Positions 54,640 through 64,000 of a stretch of DNA of 64,000 nucleotides are shown in pieces. The notes under the pieces were generated by a model that saw nothing but the letters and a program-made list of their open reading frames with translations, searched no databases and was not told where the DNA came from. The position numbers were made by a program, and so were the translations under genes. Positions within the stretch are counted from its first letter, which is position 1. The number at the start of each line of letters is the position of its first letter. Source of the stretch: Tribonema minus (Eukaryota > Sar > Xanthophyceae > Tribonematales > Tribonemataceae); assembly GCA_017506865.1 (NCBI GenBank), contig JAFCMP010000212.1:372001-436000 (forward strand), read 5' to 3'.

Positions 54640-55140
54640 TCTATGACCGTTTGTATTCAAATAACTGACAATCGCAGTTCTTACAATATGGAAGTCAAGT
54701 CTTGCCACGTGTGTCGTGGACCTTGGCCACAGGAGACCTATGACGCGTGTCAGCAAGCTACTTTGAAGTATGCACAACCATGCTCCTTTCGTTCGTCCTG
54801 CAGTTTTCATCTGCAGCAATTGCATAGGTACATACAAAGCCTACCGACAGCGCACATCGAGTGCTGTTATGCCACCAGTCTTCAGCGTTCAGCATCATAT
54901 GGTCCTTGAACCATGTCCCCCTGAACTGTCCGAGCTCACATATTTGAAACAGCTGCTACATAGTATGCACATATGCTTACGTTTGCCCATGGTAAAAGTG
55001 TATCGCCTTCCTGGCTGGTGGACAAGGAGGTTACGCAGGGCATGTGACAACGCTGGACAAAGTGCTCACTGCTCATCATGGTATCCTAACCAACTACAAC
55101 ACTGGTCCCTTCAGCTAATAACCTCAGCATCATGTTAAAA
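54640..55140 (+). pseudogene. Helitron-like protein relic (DUF6570-type N-terminal region)
   Basis: One frame gives SCHVCRGPWPQETYDACQQ. Another gives FICSNCIGTYKAY, then FSVQHHMVLEPCPPELSELTYLKQLLHSM, ICLRLPMVKVYRLPG. A third gives GGQGGYAGHVTTLDK. In order these match the CxxC, N.M....P.EL..LT..E..LI, and GGQ.GY.GHV blocks that precede the Rep domain in Helitron proteins. At least two frameshifts are present. The Rep and helicase domains were not found downstream, so this is a fragment. Confidence 0.5.
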
Positions 55141-56846
55141 CCCAGCAGCGAACGCTGGCAGGGTTCAACCAGACTTCGCCAAAGTGGTTTGATGCTGGGT
55201 CGCGTTTTCCCAATTCAGGTCCCCTTTTCCGCAATTCAATCGTCGCTGTGGCCTGCTCACTGCTGTGCCATATGCTCTGACATTGCCTGTATCCTCCACA
55301 ACAAACCACAATGCTGCACTGCCTGTGCTTGACTGCAACGTCCTGGATGTTACATACCTGCTGATTTGGCGCTGGTGATGCATGACCTACATCAATTCCT
55401 GCTTGATTGACCGTAGTTTACGACCTACTCACCTACACACCCGACACCATCGCCGCATTCACCATAGCTTGCCCTACTTGCATTAGGATTTCATGGTATG
55501 ACGCCCGCCGTCGAAGATCATTCCCTTGTTGACGCTGTCTAAAAAATCAGTAACTGGCCGTTGCAGTGGCGTTATGGTGCACTGCTAATTTGAGATGCCA
55601 GCAAGCTTCTCAGCCTCCGCTTTGTCTTATGTGAAGTCAATGTATTGTGTCATTTATACAGTTTCAGAAATTATTTCAATCAGACACTGTCACGCTGCAG
55701 TCACTTGTATTTACTGCGATTGCTCACAACATACAATTATACTCTCAACACACACAATGCATGCAGTGCTTGAGGCAGTGCTCACTTTGTGCTGCTGCGC
55801 CAACGAAGACAATGATGAGAATGTGTTGCATTTTCTGCAATACAAATCAACAGGGTCACGCTGCAATCATTGAGACCGCTATGACTCTTACAACTTGAAT
55901 GCCAGCCAGTGAAGACATTTGTGCCTGATTGTTTCGCAACCTTACAACACAAATCACCTGGCTGAGCTGCAATGCTTGTACTCACTGTCGCAGGATTTCT
56001 GACCCTGCCAAGTGGTGCTGAATCCAGTGGGTGTCAGAACCCGGAGCACTGCAGTTGGACAGCTTGGGTTCCGTCATAGTGTCTCGTCCACCTACACGGG
56101 TGGTGAAAGGTGAGCTGATTGTGCACAGCAGATGCTTGTCCCTCACAAGTACCGGCGCTCGCTAGGGCAGCCGCTGGTGTTGACAAAGCTGACGACGCTG
56201 ATTCTATTGCGAGTGGTGAGTTTGCTGGTACTACATGCAGTTCACACTTTCGCCACCGCTTATGATTGTGAAAGTATGCTGTCCGTGACTCCTGGGACAA
56301 GCGGCGTCGATTGCACATTTCTGTCACACCGCACACCATGATGCACATATGTGCATTTGCATGGCTTGTTATTGCCGCTCAACTTATCTGCTGTGTCCGT
56401 ACTGCTGCCTTCCAGTTGATGGCTTCGGCGTGTGCCCTGTTCCACAATGTTTTCTGCAACCATCTTATTCATAGCACCGTCGTTGAAAGCATATGTTACT
56501 GCCTGCACCATCTAAGTCCCCTCCCCCGGGCCGGCTTTCATGTGTATTGACTTAGGTTTTTTTAATTGCTTTTCGCACCTGGCATGCACAGATCCTATGA
56601 CATCGAGAAGCACAGGCATCTCGTCTGTAGCCCTTCCATTGCTCCCTGATTCTCTTCCTGAAATTTGAACGAGTGGATTCGATCTTACATTTCATCTAGC
56701 CATTGCTGATAGCCATCTGGTGTGGTCAGTACGTGCACATGTAGATGCGGCCTGCTCTATATTCAGCGCTGTTACACTTTGCGAAGTAAGAAGCTCACCA
56801 GGTAGTGCTGTGCGACCTTGTTCCTCTGCACTGGAAAAGCGTACCG
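55141..56846. other. No recognised gene
   Basis: AT-rich sequence with short ORFs only, none with a known motif. A CAACTTGAA motif is at 55,891. Confidence 0.5.
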
Positions 56847-56848
56847 TA

Positions 56849-57329
56849 TTATCTATAATTAAGCCCATGGGGCGAGTTTTTTATGAGTTTCCGAGCCCTC
56901 ATAAAATGACGCCCCACCCTTATTTTTTGCTCATGTAAATGTGCCCCCCTCCCCTTTATTTTCACATGCATACGCCCCATGTACCCTCTGCGTACGTGTA
57001 CTATGCACACTCAGTGACTCATGCTACATCACCACATTATGTGTGCGCCTGCATGCGCTGTCAGCAACGTGCAGAGCAGACAGAAACGCAGCCAACAATG
57101 TAGCCAAATCCACTAAAAGGCCCTGAGAGGCAGCAGCTGGCTTCCTAGAGTTGAACGGGTTTCAGGAGCGGCGTATAAGCATGCTGGCACCTCATGATGG
57201 TGTTAGATGAGCTGAAATGGCTGAAACATTAATGCTCCCCACCCTTTTTTTCTCCAAATATTAATGGTGCCCCACCCCCCTTTTTTCGCTCTCATAAAAA
57301 ACTCGCCGCATGGGCTTCATTATAGATAA
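56849..57329. mobile_element. Tc1/mariner-like MITE, 481 bp
   Basis: Inverted ends of about 39 bp start TTATCTATAATTAAGCCC on the left and TTATCTATAATGAAGCCC (complement) on the right. Both ends are flanked by TA (56,847-56,848 and 57,330-57,331), the Tc1/mariner target duplication. The body is C/T-homopolymer-rich without an ORF. A diverged relative is at 62,457-63,030. Confidence 0.7.
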
Positions 57330-57331
57330 TA

Positions 57332-58141
57332 GATCAGTACTGAGTGTCCCATGGTTTAAGTTTTCTCAGACAGTATCCAGCCGCGATTCAAACATCGTGT
57401 CAATTTGACTGCTGCCCTCCGCTGCAAGCATTTTCGCATTGCTGTCATCAGTACCTGCTGTGATTAAGGTACGAGCGACTGCCAGGTGCCCGTGCCGAGC
57501 AGCATAGTGAGTGCACTCTATCCATCATGCTGGTCCTATAGGTGCACCATGGAGGAACTGCGGACATGATGGTGCTGCCTTATTGTTGTGGCAGCAGACT
57601 TGCAATGCCCAAGTGTAGCCTGTCGACTACCACTGCTGCCCATGTCAGCGAGAGACTGACTTGTGGTCATGCTACCATAATGGTGGACTGACACGTGGCA
57701 CTGCTTCCCTTCTCAGCGGCCCATGGCTGGTTTTTGGCTCTACTAGTATTTGTGCCAAATTGCCGAAAACTTTGAAAGCTTACAATCCGTTTAGTTTCAG
57801 CTGCACGTCCGTGCCTTGCTAAGTATATTGTGCCAATGTTCGTGTGTACGGTGTGACTAATTATTGTGTGCGTGAAGCTGGTTGTTGTGCGCGTGATGCT
57901 TGGCATGTCCTTCTGGTACTGCCGATTCTGGCATTCATTTGCAGCGGTGCCTGGAGCATGAAGGGCGGATTGTGCAGTATCTGTAGCGGGGTGGTGGATA
58001 GTGCTGACCCTACGCCGGCGTTCAACTCATGCAATTGCTGCAAACTATAGCAAAAAAGTAACATGTGTCATGGTACTAATCTCTTACCATTCACTTGCGT
58101 CTCGTTGCCCTTAGGTTACAGAAAGCACCCCCACGGCCACC
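57332..58141. promoter_or_regulatory. Region upstream of the STELLO-like gene
   Basis: No coding frame. An acceptor-like GGTTACAG lies at about 58,114-58,121, so a 5' untranslated exon could be spliced here. No TATA box or other firm promoter signal was seen. Confidence 0.35.
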
Positions 58142-58960
58142 ATGCGCGGCTTGTTCTGGGCCCAGGAGACAAGGCGCAGGAGGGCTTCAATAGCTTGCAT
58201 CCTCCTTGCAATGCTGGGATGCATGGACGCTGAACCTGGCGTATCGTTCACTGGTGCCTCGTCAAGTGCCGTGTTCCATGGCGGTGCAGTGAGGGTGTTC
58301 CCAGAAGCGAACATCTCATTTGATGCAATGGAGCACACCAGCTGTTATGTTCCCGGAGGACCTGGAGAAGATGAACAGCACGCAAGCCAGCTGCTCTCTG
58401 CCCTGCACGAATACCCTTGGTACCGTGACGCCAAATGCACCCGTTGGGCAGTTGTCACCACAATATTTGCGCCCACCGCTGCCACCAAGGCAGTTGATCA
58501 ATGGTGGCCCAAGTGGTGTCTGCTAGTCATTGCTGATAAAGCGGGCCCTGATGCGGCAGAGTACCCACTTGAGCACGGCATATACGTGTCCGTAGAGGTG
58601 CAGCAGAGCCTTGCTAAGGCTTCCCCTTTCATTGCGGCGCTCCCATGGAACCATTTTGGGAGGAAGAATGTGGGCTACCTGATTGCTGCGTTGCATGGAG
58701 CAGAAGTTGTGTGGGATTTCGATGACGACAACGTCCTCAATGCGGCAAAGGCAGCTGGCCCTCTGTCGTGGGTGCTGGACAGCGAGAGCGGTATTGTCTC
58801 TGCAGCACGGAAGTGCAGAGGGCCAGGGGCGGCTTTTAACCCTTATCCCAGCATGGGTGCGACGGAGTCGCCATGCTGGCCTCGCGGGTTCCCACTCCAG
58901 GACATCAAGTCAGAAGCAGCAAGTGAGCTGGCATGTGGGCACAGCGCGGCAAGCATTGAG
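58142..58960 (+). CDS. STELLO-like (DUF288, PF03385) protein, exon 1
   Basis: The ATG lies in a strong GCCACCATG context. Residues of about 15-28 (ASIACILLAMLGCM) form a hydrophobic segment after an Arg-rich stretch, a likely signal anchor. The DUF288 core is clear: CTRWAVVTTIFAPTAAT, WCLLVIADK, ALPWNHFGRKNVGYLIAALHGAEVV, WDFDDDN (a DxD-like, possible metal/nucleotide-sugar site), then FNPYPSMGA and CWPRGFPLQDIKS. In plants STELLO proteins are Golgi membrane proteins needed for cellulose-synthase complex assembly. Family members in other eukaryotes are putative glycosyltransferases. Exon 1 ends in phase 0 at 58,960 before GTGAGG. The next exon found is at 63,188. Confidence 0.85.
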
Positions 58961-59152
58961 GTGAGGCCAATGTGATGGATAATTTAGCTACACTGCCTGC
59001 TCGCCGTTGCATTAGTGCTGGTTCAAGGGGCGAGATGATATTGTGACAACGTTCCAGAACATCTTTTTCGTAGAGTGTGTTTTCCATTAGCTTGGATGAT
59101 AGACATGGAACACATGACAAAGACAGCAGCGCGTGTATCGATACTTTATACG

Positions 59153-60513
59153 TAGGGTTGCCGGCAGCGTATAACGTATTTATATGTTATATGAATATAT
59201 ACGTTATATATACCGTTATATCGATTTCAATATACGCTTTGGATTATAATGCCTGTTTCGCCGCCTAGGCGTGTTTCCGCGAAGCGGAAGCAGCGCAGAC
59301 TTGCTGCCGCACGCTCCTGCGCCAAACGAAGCATTCAAAGGGTCGGTACATCTTGATAACTCAACAGGTGCACGTTCTAGCCAGTGAGAAGTCCTCACTT
59401 GCCCATCAATCAGCTGCAATCGTGACCTCCTAGCACAAGCCTGGCTTGCCGCTCAGGAGCTGCCTCCTCCAAGCATGGTATACGTAGCAAATGTAAGGCT
59501 ACGATCATCATCAGCTATGTGAAACCTCTGCAGCTATCGTGGTATGTGTGGTGTGTGCTGAGGTCGTGCACGTGAACAGACTTCCGAGAACTTCAACTTG
59601 GCCAAATTGGACGAAATTTGGACATGGATTGCGCCAGCGCTCGGATGGCGCGCCAAGCGCGCGCGCACCGGCGACTTGAGGCTGCCCCCAGGGAAGCTGC
59701 TGGAGTTTGTGAACGACAAAGAGGAGTTGCAAAGTTTAGTCCTGAAGTCGTGCTTGGTGAAGGTTACTGTTGAGACGGATCAAATCTGTGGTGCATGCAC
59801 TGCAGCTGACACCCCTTGATGTTGGAACTGCTGCTGGTGACTGGGTGATGAACCTGAAAGGTACAATTTGCATGAGCAACTGCTAATGCATGACATGTGC
59901 AGCACCACTGTTTGTGCGCTATGCATGAAAACAAGCCTAGCATCATATTTACATAAGGAACGTGTAGCGCATGCACTGGATGCCCAGGTGCATACGAGAA
60001 TATGCATTTTGTTTCACGTGACATCCAAATTGAACAACTGGCGACAGCTGACACCCCTTGATGTTGGAACTGCTGCTGGTGACTGGGTGATGAACCTGAA
60101 AGGTACAATTTGCATGAGCAACTGCTAATGCATGACATGTGCAGCACCACTGTTTGTGCGCTATGCATGAAAACAAGCCTAGCATCATGTTTACATAAGG
60201 AACGTGTAGCGCATGCACTGGATGCCCAGGTGCATACGAGAATATGCATTTTGTTTCACGTGACATCCAAGTTGAACAACTGGCGATGCTGCAAAATCAC
60301 ATTGTATGCTTGCTTGAGTAGAAGGTGACGGATGTTATGGACAGCTGAGAACAGACGCTATGAGGCATGAAGAGAAAAAAATTCAATCGGAGTTTGTCTT
60401 CAGAATTTGGCCAATTAATATACGCTGGCATACGCATTATAGATTATATATACGTTATTTATATATGTTATACGCAGTATATGGATTTTTATATACGCTG
60501 GGCGGCAACCCTA
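59153..60513. mobile_element. Non-autonomous hAT element in the STELLO-like intron
   Basis: The ends TAGGGTTGCCGG (59,153) and GGCGGCAACCCTA (60,501-60,513) are inverted. An exact 8-bp duplication tttatacg flanks both sides (59,145-59,152 and 60,514-60,521). The terminal motif and the TATACG-rich subterminal parts match the autonomous hAT at 39,474-42,105, which is the probable source of its transposase. It has no transposase coding and contains a 242-bp tandem repeat. Confidence 0.9.
59803..60286. repeat. 242-bp tandem duplication, two units
   Basis: Units 59,803-60,044 and 60,045-60,286 both begin CAGCTGACACCCCTTGATG. They differ at only a few bases (for example catatttac/catgtttac). The near-identity implies a recent duplication inside the hAT-derived element. 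Confidence 0.9.
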
Positions 60514-60521
60514 TTTATACG

Positions 60522-62456
60522 CACTGTCATGCGAACATGTGCAGAGCAGGAGCCTGACATTATATCTACTTTAGATGCACTCAGTGGCTCAAATTCTTTG
60601 ATCATACCAATGCAACCTTTTGCAGCAAAACCTGCTTGGTATCATGGATACGTGTTTGTAATTTTTAGAGCTGCAGCGAGCAAACTTTTTCCACACCTTG
60701 TTGCAGTAGGGCCCAGCGGCACCGCGGTACAGCCAGCACCAAAACACCATACTTGCAGGGTCACCGTGCACCATTGAGTGCTGTGCATGATTATCCTGAT
60801 GACACACACAAGAATCAAGTTGAACTTCACAAGCATATCATATTCCTCAGAGGAACAGGAATATTGAAAGTTTCACATCCAATGCAGCGTCAGAGCACAT
60901 TCCTGGACACACTGCAGCATGCAGGCAGTTGGACAGGCTCATGCAGAGACAGCGACTTTTGGCCACAATCAATGGTGTTGGCGTCATGGTTGTTGCGCCG
61001 TGCATATGTCACTGTCTCCGGACGGTCCCTCATGCCGATTGAGGACGAACATAAAACTTGGCCATCTACCCATATTACAAGTAACAGTATACCCCTGCCT
61101 CCATCACGTACATACTTCTTTTGCTCGGATTTATTACTGCTGCTGTGCTCTCTCAAGAGCAGCTCACACCACCCACACAAGTGTAAGTTTAATGATGTGG
61201 TGATTTGGTCAAGTTCAAGCAGGGAGGGCAGCACAGTGATCGCCAACTGGCAAATATCCTGGCCATGACGCTGTGAGAGGAAGCATATTAGCTCTTGCAT
61301 GAGGCAATTGCCAACATACGTACGCACTTGATCTCCGCTTCCACGCTGTCTGCCCATAATTTGGCAGTACCCCCTGCCAGGGCCTTTTAGGATGGTAGCT
61401 GCACCGCTGCATCCTCTCCTGTGCTGAACAGTAGGGGGGAGTGCGGCACATTCAACCCCCTGCACAACTCCAGCTACTCCTGCTGCTTGCTGCAGTACAG
61501 GCGCTGCTGCAGCCAACGCTGCTGCTGCAGCTGCTGCTGCTACTGTCGCTGCTGCCCCCTCAGCAGCAGCAAATGGCGAAGTGGGCAAATTTTCCGTAGG
61601 CAGCGACACAGTGGAGGATAAGCGAAAGGTATACATCCAGTGCGACTTTTGCGACAAGCACTTGACAATGTCTGCAAGCAAGTGCTGAGCACATTCAAAG
61701 CAGTGAATACAGCTGCAAGGGGGGTAGACGAGTCGGGCAGCACTAAGCGCTGCAAGGTGGGCGTCACTTGCAGCATCATTTGCAGGCATCTGTGCCTCTG
61801 ATGTCATGTGCAATGGCAGAGTAAGGGCAGAATTTTTTGTTGGTTAACCCGAATTTTGAGGAGGGCAACCCGGAATTATACCTGTTCGTGCACGAGGCCC
61901 GTAATCCCTAGGGGGCGGTCCGGGCCTCACTCAGTTGACAAGTAACGTCTAGTTGATGAAACTTCTCCAGAACAGTTATGACACAATTCTGGGAAATTGG
62001 CATACTTCAACTTCCACGTGATGTTGAACTGGCGTACATAACACATCATTACGATACTTTCGGCACATACGATATACAACTGAAGGCACAGGTTCACGAT
62101 TATGGTTCAAGTTGATTCAGCCAGTACGATTGTACGGCCACAGGTACAGCTACGATTACAGTAACCGTACGGTACGTGTACGGCCTAAGGGGTATATTTT
62201 GAACAACCTGCAATTCGGTAACTATTACTATATCTCCTTTCCAGCCCCTCGTCACCTGCTTGCTGCTGCTGTGGCATTGCACCTGCACGTTTGACTGCTG
62301 CTACTGCTACATCTGCTGGTCCCATTGCTGCAGCTGCTGCAGCAGCGGCAGTTGCTGCCTGTGACGTGGCACCAGCATAACCTACTGAAGGCCCTGTTGT
62401 TCGCATAAGCTCTACATTCCGCAGACATATTTCTTGTACTAGCCCCCTTTCTTGAA
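60522..62456. other. Intron sequence; possible BED-finger fragment
   Basis: This lies inside the large STELLO-like intron. A plus-strand frame at about 61,440-61,688 reads an Ala-rich stretch and then DKRKVYIQCDFCDKHLTMSASKC, stop, AH. The C..C...H pattern resembles a BED zinc finger of a hAT-type protein, and may be chance. GCT/GCA runs (61,490-61,580; 62,260-62,360) code poly-Ala or poly-Gln by frame. Nothing else is recognised. Confidence 0.3.
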
Positions 62457-63030
62457 GTACCATTTAGGTGATAATGAAGCCCAGGGGCGAGGTCTTGCGA
62501 GTTCCTCTGCTCTCACATATTGCAGTCCCACCCTGTTTTGGTGCTCACAAAAATGCCCCTTCCTCTTCCTTTTCACCCAGAGTGCACTGCATTCTCTATT
62601 GCAACAACACACTGTTCAACTCCCACATTCAACATCAGCTGCTGGTGTTTGCTGCAGATGCTGAGCTGGCCTTTCAGTGCACTAACGCACAGCATACTAC
62701 GTCATTTGACTTCTGCACCTCACACAATGATCAGATGGCCTACCGGCAGCGCCACTACGCCATCCCACACCGCCGTGCCTCTTGCCCCAGTACTTGCAGT
62801 GTCTTCAACAATTTCAAGGTTTCCACAAAACTCTTGTAGTCCACACGCTCAATACCACGCCTGGTAATGAAGGCTGGTGAGGCATGCCAATCAGGCCACT
62901 ACATTACTGCACCCCATTCTTTGTGCAAGCTCACATAAAGGGCATACCAGGCCCCTCTTTCGCATCAACAAAACAATTTCACTTGCCCCATGGGCTTAAT
63001 CATCGATAGTACGGTACTTGATTCTTAGGC
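62457..63030. mobile_element. Diverged second copy of the TTATCTATAAT-end MITE
   Basis: The left end GTGATAATGAAGCCCAGGGGCGAG and the right end (complement) ACTATCGATGATTAAGCCCATGGGGC match the ends of 56,849-57,329 with several changes. The internal CCCCTTCCTCTTCCTTTTCA tract also corresponds. Target duplications cannot be fixed, so the limits are approximate. Confidence 0.5.
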
Positions 63031-63187
63031 TTGATAATGTCCTTGGCAGGCTCATGCCTGCAGACCGTGCCAGCCTAGCCAGAGTCACTTTCCTACACTC
63101 CCTGGATTCCTTGTCCTGAACCATTTGCAATCAATCAGCACGCATCAATCAGCCTGTCGTGCTTTTGTCCTGCTGCGTGCTACACAG

Positions 63188-63414
63188 GTGAATGTCACAA
63201 GCAAGGTGGCTGTGCTGCAGGCGCTGGCTGGCCATGATCCGGATGTGGACGCTATCTATCGCCTCACCCGGCCTCTGCCGCTGTACTTCAACTTCGAACC
63301 GGAGAAGATCTTGCTGGTCTCGCGGCGCACCCTTTCCCCATACAATGCTCAGGCCACACTGCACTTCAAGGCAGGGCTATTCGCGATGCTTCTCCCGGTA
63401 ACCGTCCACGGCAG
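63188..63414 (+). CDS. STELLO-like (DUF288) protein, exon 2 (gene continues past the window)
   Basis: The acceptor CTACACAG at 63,180-63,187 is followed in phase 0 by VNVTSKVAVLQALAGHDPDVDAIYRLTRPLPLYFNFEPEK, then SPYNAQATLHF and AMLLPVTVHGR. HDPDVDAIYRLT and PYNAQATLHF are strong DUF288 landmarks. The phase matches the end of exon 1 (58,960), so the two can be spliced directly across a 4,227-bp intron. The donor GTGAGG at 63,415 leaves a split Arg codon, and the remaining exons lie beyond the window. Confidence 0.85.
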
Positions 63415-64000
63415 GTGAGGCTCGGAATATATGCGTTCAGCATGTGCATGCTGCCTTGCTGTGTTGTTTATATATCAATGACTTACATGTGGTTACCCTG
63501 CTACTAGCAGCATTTTACTTCGTGATTGCGTAATTCAGTGCATGTACCTCTGTACGTCAGCTGAGGTGATTGTGCGAAGTTTTAAGCTTTTTTTTGTTCC
63601 ATCATGAAAGTGAGCTCCCGGAGGCCTCAATTGCCACAGATCAGACCAAGATGGTGCAGGCAGACCGAAACAGGTCCGCACTCAGTGTCAAGAGGAAGGT
63701 TGTACCATCATGCGAAATTCAGCTTGACGGACTGAGCCTGGTACTCACTGTGGCATGTTGGGTGAAGAATTTTCTGTATAAATCGGAAGTTTGTATGTAC
63801 TTCTATGCTACTTCTTTTTGAGTCAGAAAATTGAACTTCTGCTACGGCCACACGTGCTTGAAGTAACTCTGATACTCGCATGTGAAGTTGCGAACGAACT
63901 TTGCGTCAATCGGAAAGAATTTTCAACCCACGTATGCAGCCAATGATGACCTGCAAAATCAGCATAGTCAGTTCGGCTGCATTAGCAAACATCATGGGTA
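63415..64000 (+). other. Start of the next STELLO-like intron
   Basis: No further DUF288 block is recognised before the window ends. A short ORF at 63,570-63,821 has no known motif. Confidence 0.45.

Noticed and set aside
63570..63821. A third STELLO-like exon
   Set aside because: The ORF shows no DUF288 motif, and its start is not preceded by a convincing acceptor in the required phase.
1..64000. CRISPR array, operons, tRNA or rRNA genes
   Set aside because: No regularly spaced repeats of CRISPR type, no prokaryotic gene spacing, and no cloverleaf or rRNA-like sequence was noticed. Tandem repeats here are contiguous, not spaced.

Overview
This is nuclear DNA of a eukaryote. It has GT-AG introns, LTR retrotransposons, hAT and Tc1-like elements, and two recognisable host genes. 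One is a ciliary IFT144/WDR19-like gene, so the lineage builds flagella. The other is a STELLO-like (DUF288, PF03385) Golgi-type gene. GC-rich exons, Ala/Gly/Gln-rich tracts and human-type TTAGGG-like tracts would fit a flagellate alga, perhaps a chlorophyte, but the species cannot be fixed from this window.

Positions 1 to about 43,440 are a nest of transposable elements. The main occupants are two Ty3/gypsy-type elements of one superfamily joined head to head near 19.3 kb: copy A on the minus strand (about 19,300 down to 10,375) and copy B on the plus strand (about 19,272 to 28,322). Upstream of A, on the plus strand, lie a partial LTR, a candidate primer-binding site, a leader and a gag region (5,085-10,374). 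Their LTR type matches the LTR after B. The simplest reading is one plus-strand element of about 14 kb (LTR, gag, methyltransferase, dUTPase-like domain, RT, RNase H, integrase, LTR) split by insertion of 5'-truncated copy A. The standout is that both copies encode a C5-cytosine DNA methyltransferase with recognisable motifs I, IV, VI, VIII and X, placed between gag and RT. Neither copy is intact: A has lost the RT catalytic core and B carries several stops and frameshifts.

Around these lie solo and partial LTRs, a 3-kb direct duplication (2,086-5,084 and 32,951 to about 35,945), a zinc-knuckle ORF, a second gag-like gene (37,150-38,515, minus) and minisatellite-like coding tracts (28.3-32.9 kb and 36.4-37.2 kb). 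A degraded integrase relic has been split by a hAT transposon (39,474-42,105) with terminal inverted repeats and an 8-bp target-site duplication.

Positions 43,441-64,000 look more host-like. An IFT144/WDR19 homologue (minus, about 47,930-43,498) has in-frame TAG codons, frameshifts and an LTR where its C-terminal exons should be. An AT-richer stretch (48-58 kb) holds relics of a different gypsy RT and of a Helitron, a snap-back element, minisatellites and a Tc1-like MITE. The STELLO-like gene (plus) has exons at 58,142-58,960 and 63,188-63,414, and its 4.2-kb intron carries a non-autonomous hAT element and a second MITE. The 9-mer CAACTTGAA/TTCAAGTTG recurs far more often than chance both in the LTRs and in this host-like part.
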